Positions 1-6,452 of a stretch of DNA of 29,318 nt are shown here, piece after piece. The stretch lies in contig CAZOOP010000045.1 of NCBI GenBank assembly GCA_964581465.1, positions 1 to 29,318 on the forward strand, read 5' to 3'. The notes under the pieces were generated by a model, which saw nothing but the letters and a program-made list of their open reading frames with translations, searched no databases and had not been told where the DNA came from. The position numbers and the translations under genes were made by a program. The DNA is from WJMB01 sp964581465 (lineage in GTDB: Bacteria > RBG-13-66-14). Position 1 is the first letter of the stretch; the number at the start of each line of letters is the position of its first letter.

Positions 1-65
1 ACGGGAATCGAACCCGCGACCCTCAGCTTGGAAGGCTGATGCTCTACCAATTGAGCTATTCCCGC
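1..65 (-). tRNA. tRNA-Gly (TCC), 3' end cut by the window edge
   Basis: Read on the minus strand, the 5' acceptor half GCGGGAA, a D arm GCTC...GAGC, an anticodon stem TCAGC/GCTGA with loop CTTCCAA (anticodon TCC), and a T arm with TTCGATT are all present. The last 7 acceptor bases and the CCA end lie beyond base 1. It is the third tRNA of a minus-strand Thr-Tyr-Gly series. Confidence 0.93.
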
Positions 66-174
66 TCGGTGCGTAGCTATACAATAGACCGTCGGATGTT
101 GGGTGTCCAGTGGTGGGGTGAGAAAAACGGCCCGCGAACTGGTGTGGTTTCGGAGGACCGTTGTCTTACGTCGA

Positions 175-260
175 TGGTGGCGGGGGAAGGATTCGAACCT
201 TCGAAGGCATTCACCGACAGATTTACAGTCTGTTCCCTTTGACCGCTCGGGAACCCCGCC
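175..260 (-). tRNA. tRNA-Tyr (GTA), class II
   Basis: The minus strand gives acceptor GGCGGGG pairing with CCCCGCC, a D arm, an anticodon stem ACAGA/TCTGT with loop CTGTAAA (anticodon GTA), a long variable arm as expected for tRNA-Tyr, and a T loop TTCGAAT. The discriminator A and the CCA end are encoded (175-178). It lies about 110 bases upstream of tRNA-Gly. Confidence 0.95.
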
Positions 261-352
261 GAACTTTTCGGGGCGAGTGCGGAGCGTATTCTAGCTAAAA
301 AGGGTTGGTAAAGGCAAGGGGTTTTTTATCGAGGGTGGGTGTGCTCCATCAG

Positions 353-571
353 CTATTCGAGGAGACGCCGCGAGTTGGCGTCGTTCATGTGGTAGAAGTC
401 TGTGAAGTCATGGGTTGTACCGCCGAAACATTCGACATCCCGGAGATCGAACCAGGTGGAGGTTGTTGAGCGCAGCAGATCGAGGAGATTTGTGTCGGTG
501 CTGATCCAGAGGGGATAATCGGTGAAAACATTTAGCAAATGATATGATGCGGTTATGGAGTGGTACAGCAT
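353..571 (-). pseudogene. Possible C-terminal fragment of an SGNH/DltD-like secreted protein
   Basis: A 72-codon open frame between tRNA-Thr and tRNA-Tyr. Its end (WFDLRDVECFGG..FTDFYHMNDANSRRLLE) resembles the end of SGNH-hydrolase-like or DltD-like proteins, where a 'DxxHxN' segment carries the catalytic Asp-His. There is no ribosome binding site before the ATG, an in-frame stop lies a few codons upstream, and no serine block GDS is present, so it would be a remnant. The resemblance is judged by eye only. The rest of the 261-780 spacer holds nothing I recognise. Confidence 0.2.
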
Positions 572-780
572 GCGATAGCTTCGGGCTCAGATATATATCG
601 GCTCCTTGGTACTCGACGACAGTTCTATCTGTGGAAATAGAACGCAGGTGGGCAGCTCAGAATGCAGCAGCGTCAAATCGAAACCGCTGTCGAGTGGAGT
701 GGGTGGCGGAAAACGCAGGACGACCCGTCCGGGTACCCCATCGGTGCGGCCCACAGCGGGGCGAAGCCTAGTGTTGGTGA

Positions 781-856
781 TGGAGCCGAAGACCGGGATC
801 GAACCGGTGACCGCTCGATTACAAGTCGAGTGCTCTGCCAGCTGAGCTACTTCGGC
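781..856 (-). tRNA. tRNA-Thr (TGT)
   Basis: Minus strand: acceptor GCCGAAG pairs with CTTCGGC, D arm GCTC...GAGC, anticodon stem CTCGA/TCGAG with loop CTTGTAA (anticodon TGT), T loop TTCGATC. Discriminator T and an encoded CCA follow (781-784). It starts only 18 bases after the stop of the small membrane protein gene at 875, so both may share a transcript. Confidence 0.95.
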
Positions 857-874
857 TAGGAGTGAAGGATCGGC

Positions 875-1111
875 CTAGTGCCGGAAGAGGTGGCTGGGCG
901 GCTTTTCCGGCTTGCGCTGCAGGTGGTCCAGATCGCTGGGGGGACGCTCGTAGCGCTTCGGAGGACCCTTTAGCTCATGCCGGTAGCGGATCGCGAGGAA
1001 GATGATCCCTCCACCGACGATGAGGGCGCCCACGGCGATGATCGGCTGGAAGATGAAGCCCAGCGAGCCGATAACGATCAACAATGCGCCGAAGATGATT
1101 CCCTTGATCAT
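875..1111 (-). CDS. Small two-helix membrane protein
   Basis: A 78-residue protein. Residues 2-20 and 26-43 form two hydrophobic helices joined by a short turn (QPIIAVG); the remainder is a basic, proline-rich cytoplasmic tail. I chose the ATG at 1111 because it has a GAGGAG ribosome binding site 6 bases upstream and because membrane helices begin immediately after it; the open frame extends 60 codons further up but that part belongs to the decayed gene next door. Its ATG overlaps the stop of that gene (ATGA), which indicates translational coupling in the ancestral operon. No known family is recognised. tRNA-Thr follows 18 bases downstream. Confidence 0.7.
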   Translation of the reverse strand: MIKGIIFGALLIVIGSLGFIFQPIIAVGALIVGGGIIFLAIRYRHELKGPPKRYERPPSDLDHLQRKPEKPPSHLFRH

Positions 1112-1462
1112 CGACTCTCCTCGCCCAAAGAGTAACTGGTCTTGCAGTAGGGGCGGTTGACGAAAAGCAACCCGCTCTTCTCGATGACGTCCTTTTCCGC
1201 CAACGCAGCAGCGCTCGCAAACCAGGGCCTCGGTGTCGGAACGTCGGTAGCCCTTCGTCGGGGGGGCTTGTTTTTCGACCGGCGCTTCCACCTCACCGGG
1301 ACCGCAGCAACCGCGCGACTTCTTCGCCTTTCGACTGCCGAAGGTGCGCCGCGAACCACCCCACGCTCCGCGGATGATCTAGCGTAACAGGACAGCCATG
1401 ACGAAGACCGCCGGGATGATCCACCAGTAGCCGCCTTGGAATAAGGCGCGCATTACTAGCAT
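1108..1462 (-). pseudogene. Decayed membrane-anchored zinc-ribbon protein
   Basis: From the ATG at 1462 the frame reads a hydrophobic helix (GGYWWIIPAVFVMAVLLR) and then meets TAG at 1379-1381. Beyond it the same frame continues: basic AKKSR segment, acidic stretch, then EALVCERC. A frame change near 1215 is needed to continue into ALAEKDVIEKSGLLFVNRPYCKTSYSL and the stop at 1108. This composite matches the C-terminus of the intact gene at 1706-2080 (HCEACGAPL...CPYCGTSYTV). Besides the stop and frameshift, the first Cys of the second CxxC is Arg (RPYC). Three independent lesions argue for a pseudogene over a sequencing error. The stop overlaps the start of the next gene. Confidence 0.6.
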
Positions 1463-1562
1463 ATCCTCAGGTTGACATCCGCTTTGTGGTTCGTTATCGA
1501 CACCGGTTCGCCCAGCCGCGACCTCGGCCCGTCGACCCAGCGACGTTAACGCCGCCGGCGCC

Positions 1563-1647
1563 GGGCGTTGGCACGTTTCTTGCGGAAGACGACGCCCGGT
1601 ATGATACACGGTCGCCCCGCCCTGCTGCAAGAAACGTGCCAACGCCC
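1563..1647. repeat. Inverted repeat with sigma-54-like arms, locus 1
   Basis: Perfect 21-base arms at 1563-1583 and 1627-1647, separated by 43 bases. Each arm contains TTGGCACGTTTCTTGC, which fits the RpoN -24/-12 consensus (TGGCAC-N5-TTGC). The arms point towards each other. A second locus with the same architecture lies at 17522-17603 and differs at two arm positions, changed in both arms together. Spacers of the two loci are unrelated. Confidence 0.85.
1627..1641 (-). promoter_or_regulatory. Sigma-54-like promoter facing the zinc-ribbon/small membrane gene pair
   Basis: On the minus strand TGGCAC-GTTTC-TTGC gives the GG and GC dinucleotides at RpoN spacing. A start near 1615 would transcribe the decayed zinc-ribbon gene, the 78-residue membrane protein and possibly tRNA-Thr. 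The mirror copy at 1569-1583 on the plus strand would fire rightward, antisense to the gene at 1706-2080. Function is inferred from sequence match only; no RpoN activator site was identified. Confidence 0.45.
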
Positions 1648-1705
1648 TCCCGTCAATGACCACGAGTGGCTTCCACGCCCGGCCGAGGTCGCGGCGCCCC
1701 CGGCC

Positions 1706-2080
1706 TTACCATTTGGGCTCTTCCTCGACGGTGTAGCTGGTCCCGCAGTAGGGGCAGTCGATATGCACCGCCCCGGCCTTGACGCTGATGCTGTTCTTAT
1801 CCAACGGGGCGCCGCATGCCTCACAGTGGAGTTTTTCGACATGGACCTCGCCCGTCAGGTCGATCTTCTGCTCGATGGTGACGCTCTCGACCTCGCGTTT
1901 GCGCTTCTTGGCGGCCCAGCGGGCGGTGAGCACCAGAACCACGACGCCGACGCCCAGGGTGCCGATGCCTCCGAAGAGGCGGGTGTAGGGGTGCTTGGCG
2001 TAGGGGCCGAAGGCGCTCCAGAGGAAGATGATGCCGAAGAAGACCAGCACCAGGGCCAGAACGTAGCCGACGTACTTCAC
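1706..2080 (-). CDS. Membrane protein with C-terminal zinc ribbon
   Basis: A 124-residue protein. Two hydrophobic helices (about residues 4-25 and 35-56) are followed by a basic AAKKRKR stop-transfer segment and a cytoplasmic tail ending in a zinc ribbon, CEACGAPL...CPYCGTSYTV, with two CxxC pairs about 24 residues apart. I chose the GTG at 2080 because GGAGG sits 6 bases upstream; the longer frame to 2134 has no such site. No enzymatic motif is present, and the family is not recognised beyond the zinc ribbon. A decayed relative lies downstream at 1108-1462, suggesting a former tandem pair. Confidence 0.72.
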   Translation of the reverse strand: MKYVGYVLALVLVFFGIIFLWSAFGPYAKHPYTRLFGGIGTLGVGVVVLVLTARWAAKKRKREVESVTIEQKIDLTGEVHVEKLHCEACGAPLDKNSISVKAGAVHIDCPYCGTSYTVEEEPKW

Positions 2081-2296
2081 GGGTCCTCCCGTGGGCGGTT
2101 GAGAGGTGGCCGACGGACGCGGGTGTGCGATCACGGGTGAATGATACCCGGTGACTCGTGATGATGCAAGACGGAAAGCTCGGGGTATCTCCGCAAGCGG
2201 TCGTGCGGAATCGGATCGATTAACTGTCTGTTGTCGGAACAGGTGCTGATTCGGCGGGATGATCCCCGCCGCCGCATTTTCCGGCGACCAGGCTGA

Positions 2297-2311
2297 GAAG
2301 CCGACGGCTTC
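2297..2311 (-). terminator. Weak hairpin downstream of kbl
   Basis: GAAGCC-GAC-GGCTTC forms a 6-bp hairpin about 70 bases after the kbl stop, within the 2081-2378 spacer. It lacks a U tract, so termination here is a guess. Nothing else is recognised in this spacer. Confidence 0.2.
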
Positions 2312-2378
2312 CGGCTCAAGGATGGATCGCTGCGGAATCCAGGGTTCTGTTCAGCTCGGCGTCGGTTGTCGCACCGAC

Positions 2379-3608
2379 CTAGAGGCCGAAGCGCTCGATA
2401 ATTTCATCCCTGCCCAGACCCAGCACGCCGAGGCGCTCGCCGACGCGGACGAAGGCGTTGATGGCTCGGCTGAGCTGCCCGTCGGTGTGGGCCGCCGAGA
2501 GCTGAACCCGGATGCGGGCTTGGCCCTTGGGCACCACGGGGTAGCTGAAGCCGATGACGTAGATGCCCTCGTCGAGGAGTTCATCGGCCATCCGGGTGGC
2601 CAGGGAGGCGTTATAGAGCATCACGGGGACGATGGGGTGGGCACCGGGAATGATGTTGAAGCCCTTCTCGGTCATCGCCCGGCGGAAACGGCGCTGGTTG
2701 TGGTCCAGGCGGCGGATCAGCTCCTGGGATTCATCGAGGAGGTCGATCACGGCGCTGGTGGTGCCGGCGATCATCGGGGCCAGGGAGTTGGAGAACAGGT
2801 AGGGCCGGGAGTACTGGCGCAGGGCCTCGACGATGACGGCGGGTCCGGCGGTGAAGCCGCCCGAGGCGCCGCCCATCGCCTTGCCGAAGGTGGAGGTGAT
2901 CACGTCGATCCGGTCTTGGCAGCCGAAGTGCTCCGGGGTTCCGCGACCCGTGGGTCCGAAGAAACCGGTGGCGTGGCTGTCGTCGACGACGACCAGGGCG
3001 CCGTGCTCCTCGGCCAGGTCGCAGATGCGGTTGAGCGGGGCGATCTCGCCGTCCATGCTGAACACGCCGTCGGTGACGATCAGCTTGAGCCGGGCCTCGC
3101 GGGCGGCGACGAGGTTGCGCTCCAGGTCGCGCATCTCCATGTGCTCGTAGCGGAAGCGCCGGGCCTTGCAGAGGCGGATGCCGTCGATGATCGAGGCGTG
3201 GTTGAGCTGGTCGGAGATGATGGCGTCCTCGTGGGTCAGCAGGGTCTCGAAGAGACCGCCGTTGGCGTCGAAGCAGCTCGAGTAGAGCACGGCGTCCTCG
3301 GCGCCCACGAAACGGGCGATCTTGGCCTCGAGCTCCTTGTGAATGTCCTGGGTGCCGCAGATGAAGCGCACGCTGGCCATGCCGTAGCCGCGCTCGTCGA
3401 GGACGGCCTTGGCTCGCTCGACCAGCCGCTCGTCGCCGGCCAGACCCAGGTAGTTGTTGGCGCAGAAGTTGAGGACCTCGGGGGAGTCCGCCACGCCGAT
3501 CCGCGCCCCCTGGGGGCTGACGATGACACGCTCGTCCTTGTAGAGTCCCCGCTCCCGGGTCTCCTCGATCCGCTTGCCGAGAATGCGCTGGAAGTCCTCG
3601 TTGAACAT
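2379..3608 (-). CDS. kbl: Glycine C-acetyltransferase (2-amino-3-ketobutyrate CoA ligase)
   Basis: A 409-residue PLP enzyme of the alpha-oxoamine synthase family (E. coli Kbl has 398). It cleaves 2-amino-3-ketobutyrate, the product of threonine dehydrogenase, with CoA to glycine and acetyl-CoA. Visible landmarks are NFCANNYLGL near residue 47, QLNHASIIDG with His137, VVVDDSHATG with the PLP-ring Asp near 209-210, and the Schiff-base lysine K243 in STFGKAMGGASGG, which separates Kbl-like members from BioF/HemA by overall similarity. The ATG at 3608 has a GAGGAG site 6 bases upstream. No tdh gene lies next to it, so its partner is elsewhere or it works in the reverse or a serine/glycine route. 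Confidence 0.92.
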   Translation of the reverse strand: MFNEDFQRILGKRIEETRERGLYKDERVIVSPQGARIGVADSPEVLNFCANNYLGLAGDERLVERAKAVLDERGYGMASVRFICGTQDIHKELEAKIARFVGAEDAVLYSSCFDANGGLFETLLTHEDAIISDQLNHASIIDGIRLCKARRFRYEHMEMRDLERNLVAAREARLKLIVTDGVFSMDGEIAPLNRICDLAEEHGALVVVDDSHATGFFGPTGRGTPEHFGCQDRIDVITSTFGKAMGGASGGFTAGPAVIVEALRQYSRPYLFSNSLAPMIAGTTSAVIDLLDESQELIRRLDHNQRRFRRAMTEKGFNIIPGAHPIVPVMLYNASLATRMADELLDEGIYVIGFSYPVVPKGQARIRVQLSAAHTDGQLSRAINAFVRVGERLGVLGLGRDEIIERFGL

Positions 3609-3686
3609 CGTCTCCTCTCGTCGCGATTTACTATCGACCGACGGGTCGTGGGTGATCGTCCGAGCCGCCCGTCCCGATTGTAACAA

Positions 3687-3702
3687 ACGCCCCGCGGGGC
3701 GT
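3687..3702 (-). terminator. Intrinsic terminator after the MIP channel gene
   Basis: The perfect palindrome ACGCCCCGCGGGGCGT is followed on the minus strand by TTGTTAC, a modest U-rich tail. It lies between the channel gene (stop 3781) and kbl (start 3608), so it probably separates their transcripts. Confidence 0.6.
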
Positions 3703-3780
3703 CAGGATGTCGGGGGCTGGAGAATCATCAAACCGTCGACCTTTGGGGGAATTCGCGGGTTCGATGATTGATGCGGCGAT

Positions 3781-4572
3781 TCACGGCGCGGGATGCTCCG
3801 TCCGTTGTTGCTCCGCCGGGGAGGGCTCCAGGATGGAGGCTGTTGCCGCGGCGTTTCCACGCGGCTCGACGAGGCGCCAAACCAGAACCGCCAGCAGGGC
3901 GCCCGCCGCGGGGCCGAGGGTGAACAACCACATCTCCGCCAGCGAGCCGCCGCCGACGAACAACGCCGGAGCGAGGCTGCGCGCCGGGTTGAGCGAAGTC
4001 GCACTGAATGGAAAGCCGACCAGGGAGGCCCCGGCCAGGTAGAAGGCGATGGGAAAGGCGGCGGCCTTGGTGTCGCATCCATGGCTCGTCGCCGTCAGGA
4101 TCACATACATCAGCAGGAAGGTGAGCGCGATCTCGCTGACCAGGGCCGCGCCGATCCCGATGGCGCCTACCCGGGTGGCCCTCAGACCGTGCTCCAGACC
4201 GCCGGCCAGCACCAGATGCAGGGCCGAGGCCGCCGAAGCCCCGGCCGACTGGGCCGGAACGTAGCCGGGCAGTTCGAGCCAGGGCAGGCGTCCGGCGACG
4301 CACATCCCCAGGGAGACCACCGGGTTGAAGTGGGCTCCACTGAGCGGACCCGGGGTATGGATCCCGGCGTAGAGAGCCAACCCGAAGGCCAGGGCGATGC
4401 CGATCAGCACAGTGTAGCCCAAGACGCCGCCGCCGAGGATGGAGGCGGTCGGCACAGCGCCGCAGCCGACGAAGACCAGGATGAAGGTTCCCAGAAACTC
4501 GGCGGCCAGACGTGAGAATGGCTTATCGGCCTGCCGCAACTCTTCCCCCTTGACCCTGTGTCGATAAAGCAT
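3781..4572 (-). CDS. MIP-family channel (aquaporin / glycerol facilitator type)
   Basis: A 263-residue integral inner-membrane channel with the two half-repeats of the MIP family. The first pore loop is SGAHFNPVVS (NPV instead of the usual NPA) near residues 80-89 and the second is SLNPARS in the last third; hydrophobic helices surround both. Members pass water, glycerol or other small neutral solutes; the sequence does not let me choose. The ATG at 4572 is only about 6 bases from the predicted transcription start and has no ribosome site. A TTG at 4539 has AAGGGGG 5 bases upstream and would give 252 residues starting just before the first helix, so the true start may be there. Gene stands alone with its own promoter, operator and terminator. 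Confidence 0.88.
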   Translation of the reverse strand: MLYRHRVKGEELRQADKPFSRLAAEFLGTFILVFVGCGAVPTASILGGGVLGYTVLIGIALAFGLALYAGIHTPGPLSGAHFNPVVSLGMCVAGRLPWLELPGYVPAQSAGASAASALHLVLAGGLEHGLRATRVGAIGIGAALVSEIALTFLLMYVILTATSHGCDTKAAAFPIAFYLAGASLVGFPFSATSLNPARSLAPALFVGGGSLAEMWLFTLGPAAGALLAVLVWRLVEPRGNAAATASILEPSPAEQQRTEHPAP

Positions 4573-4586
4573 GACTGCCCAGTCAT
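4571..4586. promoter_or_regulatory. Palindromic operator over the transcription start of the MIP gene
   Basis: ATGACTG-CC-CAGTCAT is a perfect 16-base palindrome immediately downstream of and touching the -10 box. Size and symmetry are typical of TetR- or GntR-type repressor sites. The regulator is not in this window. Confidence 0.55.
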
Positions 4587-4614
4587 ATTATCGAACGCTT
4601 ATGCGCTCCGTCAA
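4585..4614 (-). promoter_or_regulatory. Sigma-70-type promoter of the MIP channel gene
   Basis: Minus strand: TTGACG (4614-4609), 18-base spacer, TAATAT (4590-4585). The predicted start near 4578 falls inside the 16-base palindrome. Confidence 0.65.
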
Positions 4615-4737
4615 GTCACGCGGGCCGGATTCGGCGCGCCGAAAGCGAAACGCTGGCTGAGCTCAGCCAAGAGGATTTAGCGGTTCCAGGCAGCGCAGCG
4701 TCCTCTCGAACCGCCGCCTGGATCGGGTCGAGGAAGA

Positions 4738-4759
4738 GGGGACGGCGCCCGCCGTCCCC
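4738..4759 (-). terminator. Terminator hairpin after satP
   Basis: GGGGACGGCG-CC-CGCCGTCCCC forms a perfect 10-bp stem 29 bases after the satP stop. On the minus strand it is followed by TCTTCCTC, a weak pyrimidine tail. A further palindrome GGCTGAGCTCAGCC lies at 4655-4668. Confidence 0.55.
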
Positions 4760-4787
4760 TTTCAAAGCCGATCAATCAAAGCCCGAT

Positions 4788-5354
4788 CTAGTCCCTGGGC
4801 GCGCCGATGGGCAGCACGGTGCGGCCCTTGGACTCGTTGATCACCTCGGCGGCCGCCAGGTAGATCGCCGAGAGGCCGCAAAGGATCCCCTCGTAGCCGG
4901 CGATACGGGTGACCAGAGGCAGTTGGAACCAATCGCCCACGGCCAGCAGCCAGAACAGGACCGTCAAGGTCGAAAAGACGACCTGGAGCGCTCGGTTCTT
5001 GCCCCAGGTGGCCGTCCACATGTAGCAGGTGAACAGGCCCCACATGAACAGGTACCAGCCCATGAAGCCCGTCGAGTTCCCCCAGGTGTCGCCGAAGATG
5101 ACGATGAACACCAGGCTGATCCAGAACAGGCCGTAGCTGGTGAAGGCCGTGGTTCCGAAGGTGTTGCCCTTGCGGAACTCCATGATACCGGCGATGATCT
5201 GGGCCAGGCCGCCGTAGAAGATACCCATGCCCAGGATGACACTCATCGATTCGCCGCCGCCGAACAACCCGGCGTTGTGGATGTTGAGCAGCACCGTGGT
5301 CATACCGAAGCCCATCAGCCCCAGCGGTGCGGGATTGGCGCGCGCTTCGGACAT
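4788..5354 (-). CDS. satP: Acetate/succinate transporter (GPR1/FUN34/YaaH family)
   Basis: A 188-residue inner-membrane protein, the same length as E. coli SatP. The family signature NPAPLGLMGFGMTT occupies residues 7-20, just before the first of six predicted helices. The FGGGES, GMGIFYGGLAQIIAG, EFRKGNTFGTTAF and SYGLFW segments that line the channel in this family are all present. These proteins move acetate, and often succinate, across the membrane with protons. The ATG at 5354 has GGGAGG 7 bases upstream. It is monocistronic: a terminator follows and a 1.1-kb non-coding stretch precedes it. The name is a family assignment; substrate is not shown by sequence. Confidence 0.9.
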   Translation of the reverse strand: MSEARANPAPLGLMGFGMTTVLLNIHNAGLFGGGESMSVILGMGIFYGGLAQIIAGIMEFRKGNTFGTTAFTSYGLFWISLVFIVIFGDTWGNSTGFMGWYLFMWGLFTCYMWTATWGKNRALQVVFSTLTVLFWLLAVGDWFQLPLVTRIAGYEGILCGLSAIYLAAAEVINESKGRTVLPIGAPRD

Positions 5355-5570
5355 CTACACCTCCCGATGATGTGGTTAATCTGAGCCCCGCGAACAATAA
5401 GGGATGCGGGGCAGGTTGACGTATTCGTACGGTTGTATGGTGTTAATACAATCCTGGACTGCCCTCCGGGAAACCTGCCGGCTGTCTCCAACCGCATAGG
5501 CGGCGGATAGAAGGCATGGGATCACTGAGCGGCAATGGACCGCAGCATTGATGGATAACATTGAGATAAA

Positions 5571-5905
5571 GGGATTATCACTCGCAAAAGAACCGACTCA
5601 TCCAGCGGATAGACTTCATTCATTGCTTTATAGCTCATAGTCGCCGCCATTGTCATACCTTTGCTTCGTGGCTATACACCCGGGCTTGCATTGAGTTCCG
5701 CTGGTAGCCGGAGGCTGTTGGTTCCGCTCAGCTTACGTCCAGGCTGTGGGTGACGGATCTGCTGACGACGCTCTATTGCCTGCTTTAGCAGCTTCGAACG
5801 ATATCCGCCTTCACTGGTTGACGCCGCTGAGCTAATCTCCAAGCACCCTTCTCGAGGTGGTTTTCCTGTGTTGCGAATGTGTTGTTCATCTTCTGTGATG
5901 ATCCC
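5571..5905 (-). mobile_element. MITE-like element, 335 bp (copy A)
   Basis: Ends are GGGATTATCAC (5571) and, inverted, GGGATCATCAC (reading back from 5905), continuing into GAAC-containing inner parts that match the ends of the IS1595-like element at 23202-23985. The interior, read on the minus strand, is similar over its whole length to the elements at 24202-24537 and 24770-25108 (shared CTAAAGCAGGCAATAGAGCG and TATAAAGCAATGAATGA). No intact transposase is encoded. The flanking 5355-5570 and 5906-6452 hold no gene I can support; they do carry a short stretch (5527-5570) also found at 21460-21505. Confidence 0.6.
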
Positions 5906-5963
5906 AAGAGATGGTCCCAAGAAAAAAGCAGTCAGCTTTGAATCAGGTGTGTACGTCGAGCGA

Positions 5964-6079
5964 GCTGCTTGGGCGGGTATGTCGATTACCATATGCTTGG
6001 GATGCCCCCAGCGACGGCACCCACAATAAAAACTGCTTGACGCCTTTGGCCTCGATGACGATGCTTAATCCCAAGCAGC
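5964..6079. repeat. 10-base inverted repeat in a non-coding stretch
   Basis: GCTGCTTGGG (5964-5973) and CCCAAGCAGC (6070-6079) are exact inverse copies 96 bases apart. No gene, promoter or transposase is visible between them. It may be a trace of another decayed element. Confidence 0.3.
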
Positions 6080-6452
6080 CTATTGACATACATATAACGC
6101 GTGAGCGCCGAGGGTTCAAGGTTGCGGGCTGAACTCGATTCAGCATGGCCTCGTCTCGGCCGCTTTTGCGAAGGGGCTCGGAGTTTCGAGTTGGAGTCGG
6201 CTGGTTCGGGAGCGTATGGGATGCCTAAGACAGTGCACACCTGGCTTTGATGCCACGTTCATATGAGAGCGAGTTGGTAGTCCTATATGCATACTAATGA
6301 GAGACTTATGGTGGTCTTACAACTGAAGGGATAAACGGGATCGATCGGTGGCAAAGGACCCTTCCGTCGGCATGGGTATCACGTTGGTGAAGACTGCTCA
6401 AGCTCCGCCGCTGGGAGGTGATCCCCCGGTTACCGGGAAACAGGCTGGGGGC

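Noticed and set aside
875..1291. A 138-codon version of the small membrane protein
   Set aside because: The extra N-terminal part is the tail of the decayed zinc-ribbon gene; the ribosome site and the two helices support the ATG at 1111.
1563..1647. The inverted repeat as a simple transcription terminator
   Set aside because: A 43-base loop and no U tract on either strand make this unlikely; the arms match the RpoN consensus instead.
1379..1663. A 94-codon minus-strand frame running through the inverted repeat
   Set aside because: The upstream part covers the sigma-54-like repeat and has no protein character; only the last 28 codons resemble a membrane helix and belong to the decayed gene.
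2259..3683. A 474-codon open frame on the plus strand opposite kbl
   Set aside because: It is antisense to a clear PLP enzyme and is a product of GC-rich codon bias; its sequence is low-complexity Gly/Val/Asp/Glu without domains or ribosome site.
5355..6452. Search for CRISPR repeats, a retron or a reverse transcriptase in the non-coding stretches
   Set aside because: No regularly spaced direct repeats and no RT motif (YxDD) or cas-like frame were seen here or in 21442-25300; only eroded transposable-element pieces.
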